Assembly: GCA_038206725.1 (NCBI GenBank)
Contig: JBBRAO010000002.1
Location: 62,001 to 126,000, forward strand
Direction: 5' to 3'
DNA from: JBAXXL01 sp038206725
GTDB taxonomy: Bacteria; Bacteroidota; Ignavibacteria; Kapaibacteriales; UBA2268
Length of the DNA: 64,000 nucleotides
The notes beneath the pieces were generated by a model. That model made no database searches and was not told the DNA's origin. It saw only the letters and a list, made by a program, of their open reading frames with translations. The position numbers and the translations under genes are program-made. Positions 25,490 through 34,800 of the stretch are shown one piece after another (within the stretch, counting starts at the first letter, position 1; each line of letters opens with the position of its first letter).

Positions 25490-27130
25490 ATGAGAAAACT
25501 GTTTTTATTTTTTTTGCTGTTGATCAGCATAAATCCGCTCCCTGCAGAGCCCGTTGATAAATACTCGGAGATTAATCAATCTTTTGAACTGTACGGTGAA
25601 TTATATAGAGCACTTCTAAATAATTATGTTTTAGAGCTCAGTCCCGAGGAATTGACAAATTCAGCCATCAAGGGCATACTTGGTTCTCTTGACCCATATA
25701 CGGAATATTATTCGGAAAAAGAAAAGACCGACGTCGAAAAAATGACCCAAGGAACTTATGTTGGATTCGGAGTTACAGTTACTTCTATAGATTCTTCAAT
25801 AGTAATAGAGAACGTCTTGGAAGGTTTCTCAGCATATAAAAACGGTGTTCGTCCGGGCGATATATTGTATAAAATTGATTCGACTATAGTTATAAATTTG
25901 AATATCGACAGTTTAGGGGTTTACACAGGTGGTACTCCATCTTCTATAGCCGATGTTTGGTTTATTCGCGGAAAAGATACTATAATGAAACAACTCACCC
26001 GAGAAAAAGTCGAGCGCAAAGACGTTGTTTATAGTGGGTTTATTAATGATAGTATAGCATACGTCGGATTAAGTGGTTTCACTAAAACAGCCGCTTATGA
26101 AATGAGGGGTGCCTTGAACGCGTTGAAAAGAATCCGTAAACCGGCGGGTATAATATTGGATTTGCGTAACAATCCGGGGGGCTTGGTTCAATCAGCCGTT
26201 GCTATTTGCGAGCTATTTTTACAGCAAGGGGATATGGTAGTCTCAATAAAGGGCAACAATGAAGACAATGATAGCGAATTTAAAACGTTTTTGCCACCTG
26301 ATATGCCCGATATAAGACTTGCCGTTCTAATTAATGGAGGTAGTGCTAGTGCTTCGGAAATTGTAGCCGGTGCCATTCAGGATTTAGATAGGGGGGTTGT
26401 TTTGGGTACGCGCTCTTTCGGCAAGGGCTTAGTGCAATCTTTTTTCGCGCTTCCGTTTAAAGCACAGATGAAAATTACAACTGCGCGATACTATACACCT
26501 TCCGGCAGATGCATCCAACGACGAAATTTTGCTGATGCCTACCAAAAAAATAACGGTTTTGTTGAAGACACCAATAATATTGTCGAAAGAATTTTCAAAA
26601 CTAAAAATGGACGCGAGGTAAAAGAATCTCACGGCATTGACCCTGATTCATTGATCTTACCTGAAAAATTCGCCGATTATTTATACGATTTATCCGATAA
26701 ACATAAGTTTTTTAGATTTGGAACAATCTACACCGCTAAATTGGACACCTTACCAAAGAACTTTGCTGTTACTGAAAATATTATTGCTGATTTCAAGAAA
26801 TATCTTGATTCTACAAATTATGAATATGAAACTGAAGAAGTAAGATTACTGAGGATGTTGAAAGATAAAGCTATGGAATCGCAAGCCGATGCCAAGATAT
26901 TAGCCGATATAGAAGACCTTAATGCTCGTTTTATAGTTCGCCAAACCGAAGCGTTTAATAAGAATAAAGATATTATAAAAAAAGCATTGGATCAGGAAAT
27001 CTTTGGCCGCTTCAATCCTGATAGAAAAATAATTGAAAGATTGATCCCAACTGATATTTTGGTGAAATCAGCGTGCGAGATTTTAGTAGGGAAAGCATAT
27101 AACGAGATGCTAAAGAAGAAAATTAATTAG
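25490..27130 (+). CDS. C-terminal processing peptidase (S41, CtpA/Prc family)
   Basis: 546 residues from the ATG at 25490, followed by a signal peptide ending about PLPAE. A CTP N-terminal domain and a PDZ domain (VTVTSIDSSIVIENVL, with GVRPGDILYKI) precede the S41 protease domain, which has the catalytic dyad Ser287 (GGSASASEIVAGAI) and Lys312 (RSFGKGLVQ), 25 residues apart as in Prc. These periplasmic proteases trim C-termini of envelope proteins or degrade misfolded ones. The C-terminal 200 residues are helical with no known domain. The CaCA exchanger gene follows 10 bp after the stop. Confidence 0.9.
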   Translation: MRKLFLFFLLLISINPLPAEPVDKYSEINQSFELYGELYRALLNNYVLELSPEELTNSAIKGILGSLDPYTEYYSEKEKTDVEKMTQGTYVGFGVTVTSIDSSIVIENVLEGFSAYKNGVRPGDILYKIDSTIVINLNIDSLGVYTGGTPSSIADVWFIRGKDTIMKQLTREKVERKDVVYSGFINDSIAYVGLSGFTKTAAYEMRGALNALKRIRKPAGIILDLRNNPGGLVQSAVAICELFLQQGDMVVSIKGNNEDNDSEFKTFLPPDMPDIRLAVLINGGSASASEIVAGAIQDLDRGVVLGTRSFGKGLVQSFFALPFKAQMKITTARYYTPSGRCIQRRNFADAYQKNNGFVEDTNNIVERIFKTKNGREVKESHGIDPDSLILPEKFADYLYDLSDKHKFFRFGTIYTAKLDTLPKNFAVTENIIADFKKYLDSTNYEYETEEVRLLRMLKDKAMESQADAKILADIEDLNARFIVRQTEAFNKNKDIIKKALDQEIFGRFNPDRKIIERLIPTDILVKSACEILVGKAYNEMLKKKIN

Positions 27131-27140
27131 AGAGTAATAA

Positions 27141-28097
27141 ATGTTAACTTATATTTTATTTGTCATTGGATTCGTAATACTAATAAAAGGTGCGTCTTTT
27201 TTAGTGGATGGCGCGTCTTCGATTGCTAAAAAGCTAAATATATCGAACTTGGCAATAGGTTTGACAGTAGTAGCATTTGGCACTTCCGCGCCGGAACTAT
27301 TCGTCAATATTTCCGCGAGTATAAAGGGTAACGCATCGATAGCCATTGGTAATATTTTAGGGTCAAACATTGCCAATATTCTTCTTATTTTGGGAATATC
27401 CGCAATTATTTATCCACTCGCGGTTCAAAAATCTACTATTTCAAAGGAAATTCCATTTAGTTTGTTGGCGGCATTAATATTGGGGATTCTTGCAAACGAC
27501 CTGCTGATTGATCATAGAGGAATATCAGAATTAACGAGAAGTGATGGACTGGTTCTTATTGGATTCTTCATCATATTTATGTATTATGTTATTTCCATTT
27601 CAAAAGACACCGAATACAATAGTGACAGCGAGATTAAGCAAATAAGCAATATCAAATCAGGGGCATATATAATTATAGGTTTAGTGGGATTGACTTTGGG
27701 AGGTTTCTGGATTGTCAATGGAGCGGTCAAAATTGCAAATATCTTTGGAGTAAGTGAATATATGATAGGTCTTACGGTAGTCGCATTAGGGACTTCGCTT
27801 CCTGAACTTGCTACTTCAGCTGTCGCCGCCTACAAGAAGAATACTGACATAGCTATTGGAAATGTGGTGGGCTCAAATATTTTTAACATATTTTGGATTC
27901 TGGGGCTTAGCTCTATAATAAAACCATTACCATTTCAACCTTCCGGCAATATTGATATTGTTATGACTATTTTAGCCAGTATTTTACTATTTGTATTTCT
28001 AATAATCGGGAAAAAGCACGTATTGCAAAAATGGCAGGGTGTGCTATTCCTACTGATATATGCCGCTTATATAGTATATTTGATAATGAGAGGTTAA
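27141..28097 (+). CDS. CaCA-family Na+/Ca2+ antiporter (YrbG type), copy 1
   Basis: 318 residues, about ten transmembrane helices. Two inverted alpha repeats carry the ion-binding glutamates: GTSAPELFVNISASIKG with AIGNILGSNIANILLILG, and GTSLPELATSAVAAYKK with AIGNVVGSNIFNIFWILG. Moves Ca2+ against Na+ or H+ across the inner membrane. It is followed by a second, very similar gene of equal length, so the two form a recent tandem duplication. Confidence 0.92.
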   Translation: MLTYILFVIGFVILIKGASFLVDGASSIAKKLNISNLAIGLTVVAFGTSAPELFVNISASIKGNASIAIGNILGSNIANILLILGISAIIYPLAVQKSTISKEIPFSLLAALILGILANDLLIDHRGISELTRSDGLVLIGFFIIFMYYVISISKDTEYNSDSEIKQISNIKSGAYIIIGLVGLTLGGFWIVNGAVKIANIFGVSEYMIGLTVVALGTSLPELATSAVAAYKKNTDIAIGNVVGSNIFNIFWILGLSSIIKPLPFQPSGNIDIVMTILASILLFVFLIIGKKHVLQKWQGVLFLLIYAAYIVYLIMRG

Positions 28098-28202
28098 AAA
28101 ATATTCATAGTATGAATAATACAAAATACTGTGAACGAGAATTTAGATTGAAATAAAAGAAAACATTTATTTTGAAAATTAGGATTATTGGAAATAGCCG
28201 AT

Positions 28203-29159
28203 ATGTTCATATATATACTATTCTTACTTGGATTTCTTGTACTCGTAAAAGGAGCGGATTTATTGGTTGATGGCGCGACGTCCATTGCTAATAAATTAAA
28301 AATATCGAACTTAGTAATAGGTTTAACAATCGTAGCTTTTGGCACGTCAGCTCCCGAAATGTTTATCAATATCACCGCCAGTCTTCGAGATAGTTCAGGA
28401 ATTGCCATTGGTAACATTCTCGGCAGTAATATTGCAAACATTCTCTTGATATTAGGGGTGTCGGCAATGATATATCCTTTAGCCGTTCAGCGTACAACTA
28501 TCACCAAGGAAATACCATTAAGTTTATTAGCCGCTTTAGTACTTGGTATTCTTCTTAATGACCAATTAATTGACCACAATGCATTATCGGTACTATCAAG
28601 AAGTGATGGGCTTATCCTTATTGCCTTCTTTGTTATTTTTATGTATTATATTTTCAGCATTGCCAAAAAAGCCGATGTTAAAAAAAATGATGGTTTTAAA
28701 GAATTAAGTAACTTTAAATCAGCGTTATATCTTTTGTTGGGTATGTTAGGATTGGTCATTGGCGGGACGTGGATTATAAATGGTGCTGTGAAAATCGCCA
28801 ATCAATTTGGGGTAAGCGAATATTTAATTGGCTTGACAGTAATTGCATTAGGTACTTCATTGCCGGAACTTGCCACATCGACTGTAGCCGCTTATAAGAA
28901 AAATGCAGATATAGCGATAGGAAATGTGATTGGTTCAAGTATCTTTAATATATTTTGGGTTTTGGGTATCAGCTCGATAATTAAACCCTTACCTTTCAAC
29001 AAAGCAGGCAACTCCGATGTGTTTATGGTAATTGTTGCCAATTTACTTTTATTAGTTTTCTTATTCATCGGCAAAAAGCGCGTTTTGCAAAAGTGGCAAG
29101 GAATATTGTTCCTAACGCTTTATATAGGTTATATGGTATTTTTAATATTAAAAGGGTAA
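28203..29159 (+). CDS. CaCA-family Na+/Ca2+ antiporter (YrbG type), copy 2
   Basis: 318 residues from ATG at 28203. A TTG at 28188 is in frame, but the ATG aligns with the start of the neighbouring paralogue, gives an identical length, and has GGA 10 bp upstream. The sequence has the same alpha repeats (GTSAPEMFINITASLRD, GTSLPELATSTVAAYKK) and ten helices. Divergence is mostly in the hydrophobic loops and the linker between repeats (SIAKKADVKKNDGFKEL against SISKDTEYNSDSEIKQI), so the pair is old enough to have specialised. Confidence 0.92.
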   Translation: MFIYILFLLGFLVLVKGADLLVDGATSIANKLKISNLVIGLTIVAFGTSAPEMFINITASLRDSSGIAIGNILGSNIANILLILGVSAMIYPLAVQRTTITKEIPLSLLAALVLGILLNDQLIDHNALSVLSRSDGLILIAFFVIFMYYIFSIAKKADVKKNDGFKELSNFKSALYLLLGMLGLVIGGTWIINGAVKIANQFGVSEYLIGLTVIALGTSLPELATSTVAAYKKNADIAIGNVIGSSIFNIFWVLGISSIIKPLPFNKAGNSDVFMVIVANLLLLVFLFIGKKRVLQKWQGILFLTLYIGYMVFLILKG

Positions 29160-29177
29160 TTTATAAAGTATTTTTAT

Positions 29178-29185
29178 TAAATTTG
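29178..29185 (+). promoter_or_regulatory. -7 box upstream of the DUF389 gene
   Basis: TAAATTTG fits TAnnTTTG, 65 bp before the ATG at 29251. No clear -33 element. Confidence 0.35.
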
Positions 29186-29250
29186 AAAATAGATTTTACC
29201 TTAAGTCGTAAAAAGTAATTTAAGAAATAATTAATGAAGTACATAGTACG

Positions 29251-30606
29251 ATGAAACAAAAAGCCCACTATATGGCTCTCTTTTTGAAAGATAGATTTAA
29301 TATTAGTCACGAACAAGATGACAAAATTAATACTATAACATCAATCGAAAATGGAGTGGAATTCAAAGGTGTAAAACTATGGACGCTGATATTTGCTATA
29401 TTTGTTGCTTCCGTAGGTTTAAATATAAATTCAACCGCGGTTATTATCGGAGCAATGCTTATTTCGCCATTAATGGGACCGATAATGGGATTAGGTCTCA
29501 GCGTGGGGATTTCCGATTTCACCCTGTTAAAAAAATCTTTAAATAACTTATCAATTGCAGTAATAATAAGTGTTATAACATCGGCTATTTATTTTTTAAT
29601 AAGTCCACTAAATGAAGCACAATCCGAATTACTCGCCAGAACTACTCCAACAATTTATGATGTTTTAATAGCACTTTTTGGCGGTCTTGCAGGAATAGTC
29701 GCTGGTGCTACTAAAGAAAAAGGGAATGCGATACCGGGTGTTGCTATAGCGACGGCTATAATGCCACCACTTTGCACCGCGGGTTTTGGATTAGCGACAG
29801 GTAATCTATACTATTTTTTCGGCGCTATGTATTTATTTTTTATAAATACTGTAATGATTAGTTTATCAACTTATTTAGTAGTTCGTTTTTTGAAATTTCC
29901 TTTTAAACAAATTATTGATAGAGCTCAATCTAATAAAGTAAGAAAATCTATTTATATCGTTGTTTTAGTAACTGTATTGCCCAGCATTTATTTTGCCTAT
30001 CAAATTATTGAACAAACGATATTTAAATCTAACGCTATAAATTTTGTTAACGAAGAAATGATCTTTGACAAAACTCAAATCATTAGTAAAAAATATATTT
30101 ATAACAGAACGGGCAGCAATAAAATCGAGATGGTTTTAATTGGCGAAAACATTAATAACGATAAGCTTCTAAAGTTAGAAAGAAAACTAAAAGACTACAA
30201 ATTGGGTAAAACAAAACTCGAACTGAAACAAGGGATGAGTGATGCCGCAAAAGTGGATGTAAACCAAATAAAAACAGGAATCATTGAAGAAATATATCAT
30301 AAAAATGAAGTTACTATCCAAGATAAAGACAAAAAAATAAGATTGTTAGAAAATGAAATAAATAAGAATCAAATCAACATTCCGTTAGAATCAATTAGCG
30401 ATGAAATAAAGGCGATAAATCCTAAAATATTAAAATTCACAGCTTTTAAAGCACTAATTCGCGATATTGACAAAAATACAAATGATACAACAATAATAGC
30501 ATATATATCGTCAAGGCGCAAACTTTCTTCTCACGAAAAAAAGGTTCTCAACAATTGGTTAATCGAACGTCTGAAATATGAAAACGTAAAAATATTAACT
30601 CACTAA
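29251..30606 (+). CDS. DUF389 family membrane protein
   Basis: 451 residues. The first half is a DUF389 core with about six transmembrane helices and the motif SVGLNINSTAVIIGAMLISP, then LMGPIMGLGLS, and a second glycine-rich stretch GVAIATAIMPPLCTAGFGLA. Function of the family is unknown. The C-terminal 200 residues form a soluble extension with a short coiled-coil-like segment (DKDKKIRLLENEINK, about 350-370) and a mixed alpha/beta end (TIIAYISSRRKLSSHEK). A GAGAGAAA/TTTCTCTC hairpin follows the stop. Confidence 0.85.
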   Translation: MKQKAHYMALFLKDRFNISHEQDDKINTITSIENGVEFKGVKLWTLIFAIFVASVGLNINSTAVIIGAMLISPLMGPIMGLGLSVGISDFTLLKKSLNNLSIAVIISVITSAIYFLISPLNEAQSELLARTTPTIYDVLIALFGGLAGIVAGATKEKGNAIPGVAIATAIMPPLCTAGFGLATGNLYYFFGAMYLFFINTVMISLSTYLVVRFLKFPFKQIIDRAQSNKVRKSIYIVVLVTVLPSIYFAYQIIEQTIFKSNAINFVNEEMIFDKTQIISKKYIYNRTGSNKIEMVLIGENINNDKLLKLERKLKDYKLGKTKLELKQGMSDAAKVDVNQIKTGIIEEIYHKNEVTIQDKDKKIRLLENEINKNQINIPLESISDEIKAINPKILKFTAFKALIRDIDKNTNDTTIIAYISSRRKLSSHEKKVLNNWLIERLKYENVKILTH

Positions 30607-30615
30607 TGTAAAATT

Positions 30616-30642
30616 GAGAGAAAAAAAAAATTACTTTCTCTC
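30616..30642 (+). terminator. Possible hairpin after the DUF389 gene
   Basis: GAGAGAAA (30616-30623) pairs with TTTCTCTC (30635-30642). No U run follows, so it may be an attenuating or mRNA-end hairpin and not a full terminator. Confidence 0.35.
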
Positions 30643-30728
30643 GTGCAACTTGGGATGAGGCGCATAAAATCGAATACTATCGGGAAGTTTTAGAAGCCGA
30701 AAGAAGGCAAGAGCATAGAAACGAAGTT
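30618..30728 (+). pseudogene. Coding-like 36-codon stretch without a start codon
   Basis: From 30618 to the TAA ending at 30728 the frame is open and reads like protein: ITFSRATWDEAHKIEYY then REVLEAERRQEHRNEVHKK. It has strongly amphipathic Glu/Arg/His composition but no ATG, GTG or TTG start; a TGA lies just upstream (30615-30617) and an A10 run follows it. It could be a gene fragment, a frame disrupted in the homopolymer, or a chance open frame. It is 26 bp before the next gene. Confidence 0.3.
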
Positions 30729-30754
30729 CACAAAAAATAAATAATGAGGATTTT

Positions 30755-31192
30755 ATGGAAAGAGTTAAAATTTACAGGATTAAAAAGCAAAGTACAAAAA
30801 ACTTTATGATTATCGGTGCGGTTTTATTAGTAACCGGTGTGATACTATCTTTAAGATTCAAAGTTGATGGGATTGGTTCTCAGATTTTACCATTTAATAT
30901 GATGTATCTGCCATTTACAAGTGTGGGTTTCATATTAATAATACTGGGGTATTTGGCACTAAAGAATGACAAATATTTCTTCGAATGGGATGATGTTGAA
31001 ATATCATACCTTCTTCCCGGGCAGGCACTAATTGAGAAAATTAAAATCTCCGAGATCAAGGATGTTTCTATCCAAGCATTCTTTATCAAGATTAAATTAT
31101 CCGACCGCGAAAAAATATTGAATCTTGCGAACATCGAATATGCCGAATTCCAGAGAATTAAAGGAATGTTCGAAGAGAAAAAAGCTCAATAA
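30755..31192 (+). CDS. Small membrane protein with a PH-like cytosolic domain
   Basis: 145 residues. Two transmembrane helices (about 17-35 and 50-67) are followed by a soluble domain of about 70 residues beginning KYFFEWDDVEISYLLPGQ and continuing in beta strands (IKDVSIQAFFIKIKLSD) and a C-terminal helix. This resembles bacterial PH (YdbS-like) modules attached to short membrane anchors, but I cannot assign a role. A GAGG site (30746-30749) precedes the ATG. Convergent with the UmuD-like gene. Confidence 0.6.
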   Translation: MERVKIYRIKKQSTKNFMIIGAVLLVTGVILSLRFKVDGIGSQILPFNMMYLPFTSVGFILIILGYLALKNDKYFFEWDDVEISYLLPGQALIEKIKISEIKDVSIQAFFIKIKLSDREKILNLANIEYAEFQRIKGMFEEKKAQ

Positions 31193-31211
31193 TTAATCAT
31201 AATTTACTTTT

Positions 31212-31240
31212 AAAACACTAAACTACTCTATGTGTTTTTT
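31212..31240. terminator. Weak hairpin between convergent genes
   Basis: AAAACAC (31212-31218) and GTGTTTT (31232-31238) form a 7-bp stem with a 13-nt loop and a T6 tail. It may end both the 30755 gene and its convergent neighbour. Confidence 0.4.
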
Positions 31241-31664
31241 AATATGAATGTATAATCTTGGTTACAGTTCCCAAAATTTTATTTTTTAAAAGTTGGTCGG
31301 GGTCAATTGCTTCTATTTCGCTATCGGCTGATTCCAAAAACTCTTTACCGTCAATAGAAAAATATTTTTTTAAAAATATGTCTTCGTTCGATGCCACACA
31401 AACGATACTGCCGTCCCGAGGTTCAACGATTGTATCCACAACGACCATATCGCCGCTTACGATGCCCGCGAACTGTGATTCGCCTGTTACACGCGCAAAA
31501 AACGTAGCCGAAGGATGTTGAATAAGCAAATGATTCAAATCCACTTTTTCTTCATTATTATCACTTATTTTTATAGCTCTGCCGGCAGAAACCAATTTAC
31601 CCGGATAAATCATCGGATTAATCGTATTAGGACTGCAAATTTTGATTATTTCTGAAATTTTCAT
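31239..31664 (-). CDS. UmuD-like S24 peptidase (SOS mutagenesis type)
   Basis: 141 residues, the length of UmuD, with no helix-turn-helix domain, so it is not a LexA or CI repressor. The segment VDLNHLLIQHPSATFFARVTGES closely matches UmuD; Ser63 is the likely nucleophile and Lys99 (IFLKKYF) the base. The predicted self-cleavage site is Ala27-Gly28 (SAGR), where UmuD has Cys-Gly. Odd: the residue after the nucleophile is Gln (GESQF) instead of the usual Met. In cells UmuD normally sits next to umuC (DNA polymerase V), but no umuC is adjacent. Confidence 0.85.
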   Translation of the reverse strand: MKISEIIKICSPNTINPMIYPGKLVSAGRAIKISDNNEEKVDLNHLLIQHPSATFFARVTGESQFAGIVSGDMVVVDTIVEPRDGSIVCVASNEDIFLKKYFSIDGKEFLESADSEIEAIDPDQLLKNKILGTVTKIIHSY

Positions 31665-31691
31665 ATTTTATTTGTTATAATTATTCAGCAC

Positions 31692-31699
31692 AAAATTAA
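31692..31699 (-). promoter_or_regulatory. -7 box upstream of the UmuD-like gene
   Basis: Minus-strand TAATTTTG, 27 bp before the ATG at 31664. I saw no LexA-type palindrome close to it. Confidence 0.4.
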
Positions 31700-31785
31700 G
31701 AAAATTATTCGAAACTAGATCGTTTTTTATATAATATTAATTTCATGATAATTGAAAGTGATGTTATAATGATTTGGTGAGTGGC

Positions 31786-31820
31786 ACAAAAAATAAACCC
31801 CCACAAAAACGTGAGGGTTA
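31786..31820 (-). terminator. Terminator after the giant secreted-protein gene
   Basis: AACCC and CAC (31796-31804) pair with GTG and GGGTT (31811-31819) around a 6-nt AAAAAC loop. On the minus strand the U run comes from the A stretch at 31788-31794. It lies about 30 bp beyond the stop at 31851. Confidence 0.75.
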
Positions 31821-31850
31821 TATATAAGATATTATTGCTTGCTATTTCTA

Positions 31851-34800
31851 TTATCTTACTACTACCAATTCCCGTGTTATAATACCACTCGGAGTAATAA
31901 TACTAATGTAATAAGTGCCGGAGTTGAAGTGCTTGGCATCAATTTCATAGCGTGTTTCACCCTGTATTAGTCGAATTGCGTCGGTTTTAATGATTTTTCC
32001 ATCGGCAGTGCTTATTAATACTGTTGCATCGCAAGCCTCTTGATAGCTGATACTTAATTCAGCTGTGTTACCTGTCGGATTTGGGTAAAGTTTTACTGAA
32101 CTGAAGAGTTCGCTTTCTTTAACCGATACTTCGCCTGTTTTGAAATTCCAAGTGTCGCTCCAAGGTGTATTGTATGTTTTGCTATTACCTTTCACGTGCC
32201 AGAAGTAATTGGTGTTTGTAGCTACATCCGTCTTTGATAATGTAAGTTTTGTATCGTAAATTGAATCTTTATCGAAAACTATATTTGTAAAGTCGGCATT
32301 AGCTGCTACTTGTAGATGGTAATATTCGGCTGTTGACGCGGCGAACCAAGTCAATAGCGTTGGAATACCTACACCGGTGCTTCCTGTTTTAGGATTCCGC
32401 AACACAAGAGTTACTTTGCCGGTTGTGAATGTCCATACAGGTGACCATTGCGAAGTTCCGAACGATTCTTCATTCCATACTCTTATACGCCAATAATATA
32501 ATATTTCAGGCTCTAAGTCTTCCACATATTGTTCAGCTTTAGACAAAGAATCCATTGAGTAAACCAAGTCAGTAAATTGTAAGTTTTTGGATATTTGCAA
32601 TTGATAGTATTTTGAACCGAATACGTCACCCCATTTGAATTTAATCGTAGTAGGCTGATCAATAGATTTGTCCGGTGGGCTTAGCAATCCGGCAGATTCG
32701 ATTCCTGTTTTGAATGAACGAATTTCAGACCATAGCCCAACGCGTTCCCCGACGACTAATCTCATTCTCCAATAATAAGTTTGATAATAAGTCAATTTAT
32801 TTGTCTGGAATTCAAGTGCATTACTAATTTTTTCATCAATAATGGTTGTTTTAAAATCAGCTTCTTTCGAAATTTGGATTTGGAAAACGCTACCGCTTGT
32901 ATGTTCTAACCAAGTAAATTTAGTATCAATTTTCACGTTAACCTTTTTATCTTCGGGTGCGACTAATTCAACTGCTTTAAGCGAAGTTCTAAATGTCCAA
33001 GTATCGGAATATTCGCTTGTACCTTGCTCGTTTATTGAGGAAACGTGCCAATAATAATCTGTTTCAGGTTGTAAATTACTAATAAGTTTGAAAGTATCTG
33101 CTCCAACATTGCCATCAAAGATCATATTTGCAAAACCTCCTTCTTTAGATACCTGCAAGGTATAAGATTTCGATTCATCCGCCTTGCGCCACTTTAATTT
33201 TTCTGAAAGCAATAGGTCTATGGATTTATTTTCCGGATATACCAGTTGTGGCGGTCCTAATACTGTACGGAAATTCCATATCTCAGACCAACTGCTGACA
33301 TTGGTTTTTGTAAATGCTTTTACGCGCCAGTAATATATTTTCAAACCCTTTAGTTTGCTTGTGGTTATTGTTGTATCAGTATGATTTTCTTTTGAAAATA
33401 CTATTTTATTGAAATTTGCATCTTCCGCTACTTGGACTGAATAATGCGTTGCATCTTTTAACTTATGCCACACCAAGTCAGGATTAAGTGGAACACCTGT
33501 AACATCTTTAGCGGGACTTATCAGCATCGGCGGAGTCATACCGATAGTGAAATGTCCAACAACCCAAGAACTACGCGCCGAATGAGTTTTACTGCGTACC
33601 CTCCAAGCATATTCTTGGTTTGGATTCAATTCTATTATAGAGGTAATTGTTGTGTCACCGGTAACATTTGTTTCAAAAGGTGAATTAAATGTATCGGTTG
33701 GGTCAATTTGAAGCTCGTATTCTTCGGCGAGTAGGGCACGATTCCAAGCAAAAATAGGGTTTTTCTCCTCGCCCATTTTATTATTGACGGGTGATGTAGT
33801 AACCGGCGACTTAAGGTTTTTCGGATTAATAACTTTGCTTAAAGTATTTGTTAATATAAACGTATAACCCAAATTATCGGAAACTATATCGCGGAAGAAG
33901 TTCATATTATAACAACCTTTCAAGATTTGCCAATTCTTTCCAACATCGCTTGTCATATATAATTCATAAATAATACCTTGCGTAGGCGAACTGATCATTA
34001 TTCCTACATATAAATTACCATATATGTCCGCGCAAAGCTTTTCTATATACCAGCTTGAAACACCGACCAAATTTTCAGGTTGGAAAGGGATTGTATTAAA
34101 CACAGGACTAAAATTATTGGAATAGTAAATCTTTTTATCCGCATCACTATAATACTGTTTGCCGTCTTGACCAAAATGCAATAATCCTGGTTTGTTTTTA
34201 TATAGTACTGTATAAGAACCGCCCTGATTATCTGATTTCACAAGTGCTGTATCTTGTTGCATATACCATATACCATTATCAATAAATAAGGAGCTTATAC
34301 CCTTTTCGCCGTAATCCGTAAAAGACCAAGTCTGACCTTTATTAAATGATTTATATAGACGATTAACTAATTCTAAATAAGGTTTTGATGGTGGTTTGTT
34401 TGTATCGGGATACATATAAGTAAATGTGGATAGTAAAATCTTCGATGTCGTATCGTATTCTATTCCTGTAAATTCCCAATAAGTTGTATCTTTATCTGTT
34501 GGGTGGCACAATCTAGAAAATGTTTTTCCACCGTCTTTGGAAGCAATAATTCCCTCTTTCGCGGCAACGAATATGTTGCCATCGGGAGTAATTTCTACGT
34601 CGTTAATTGTTTTGCAGTTGAAAGAACCTAAATACGACCAATCATTACCGTGATTTACGGATTTATAAACAGTTCGTACAGTATTGGTTTTTGAAATGGA
34701 TATCAAAGAATTATCAAAGTCGTTGAGATAGACTGTACGAAAGTCATCTAAACTGCTCAACTCCATAATATCAACATCAACAACTTTATCGGAGCAAGTA

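Noticed and set aside
31239..31664. LexA or phage repressor
   Set aside because: There is no N-terminal helix-turn-helix, and the length and sequence match UmuD.
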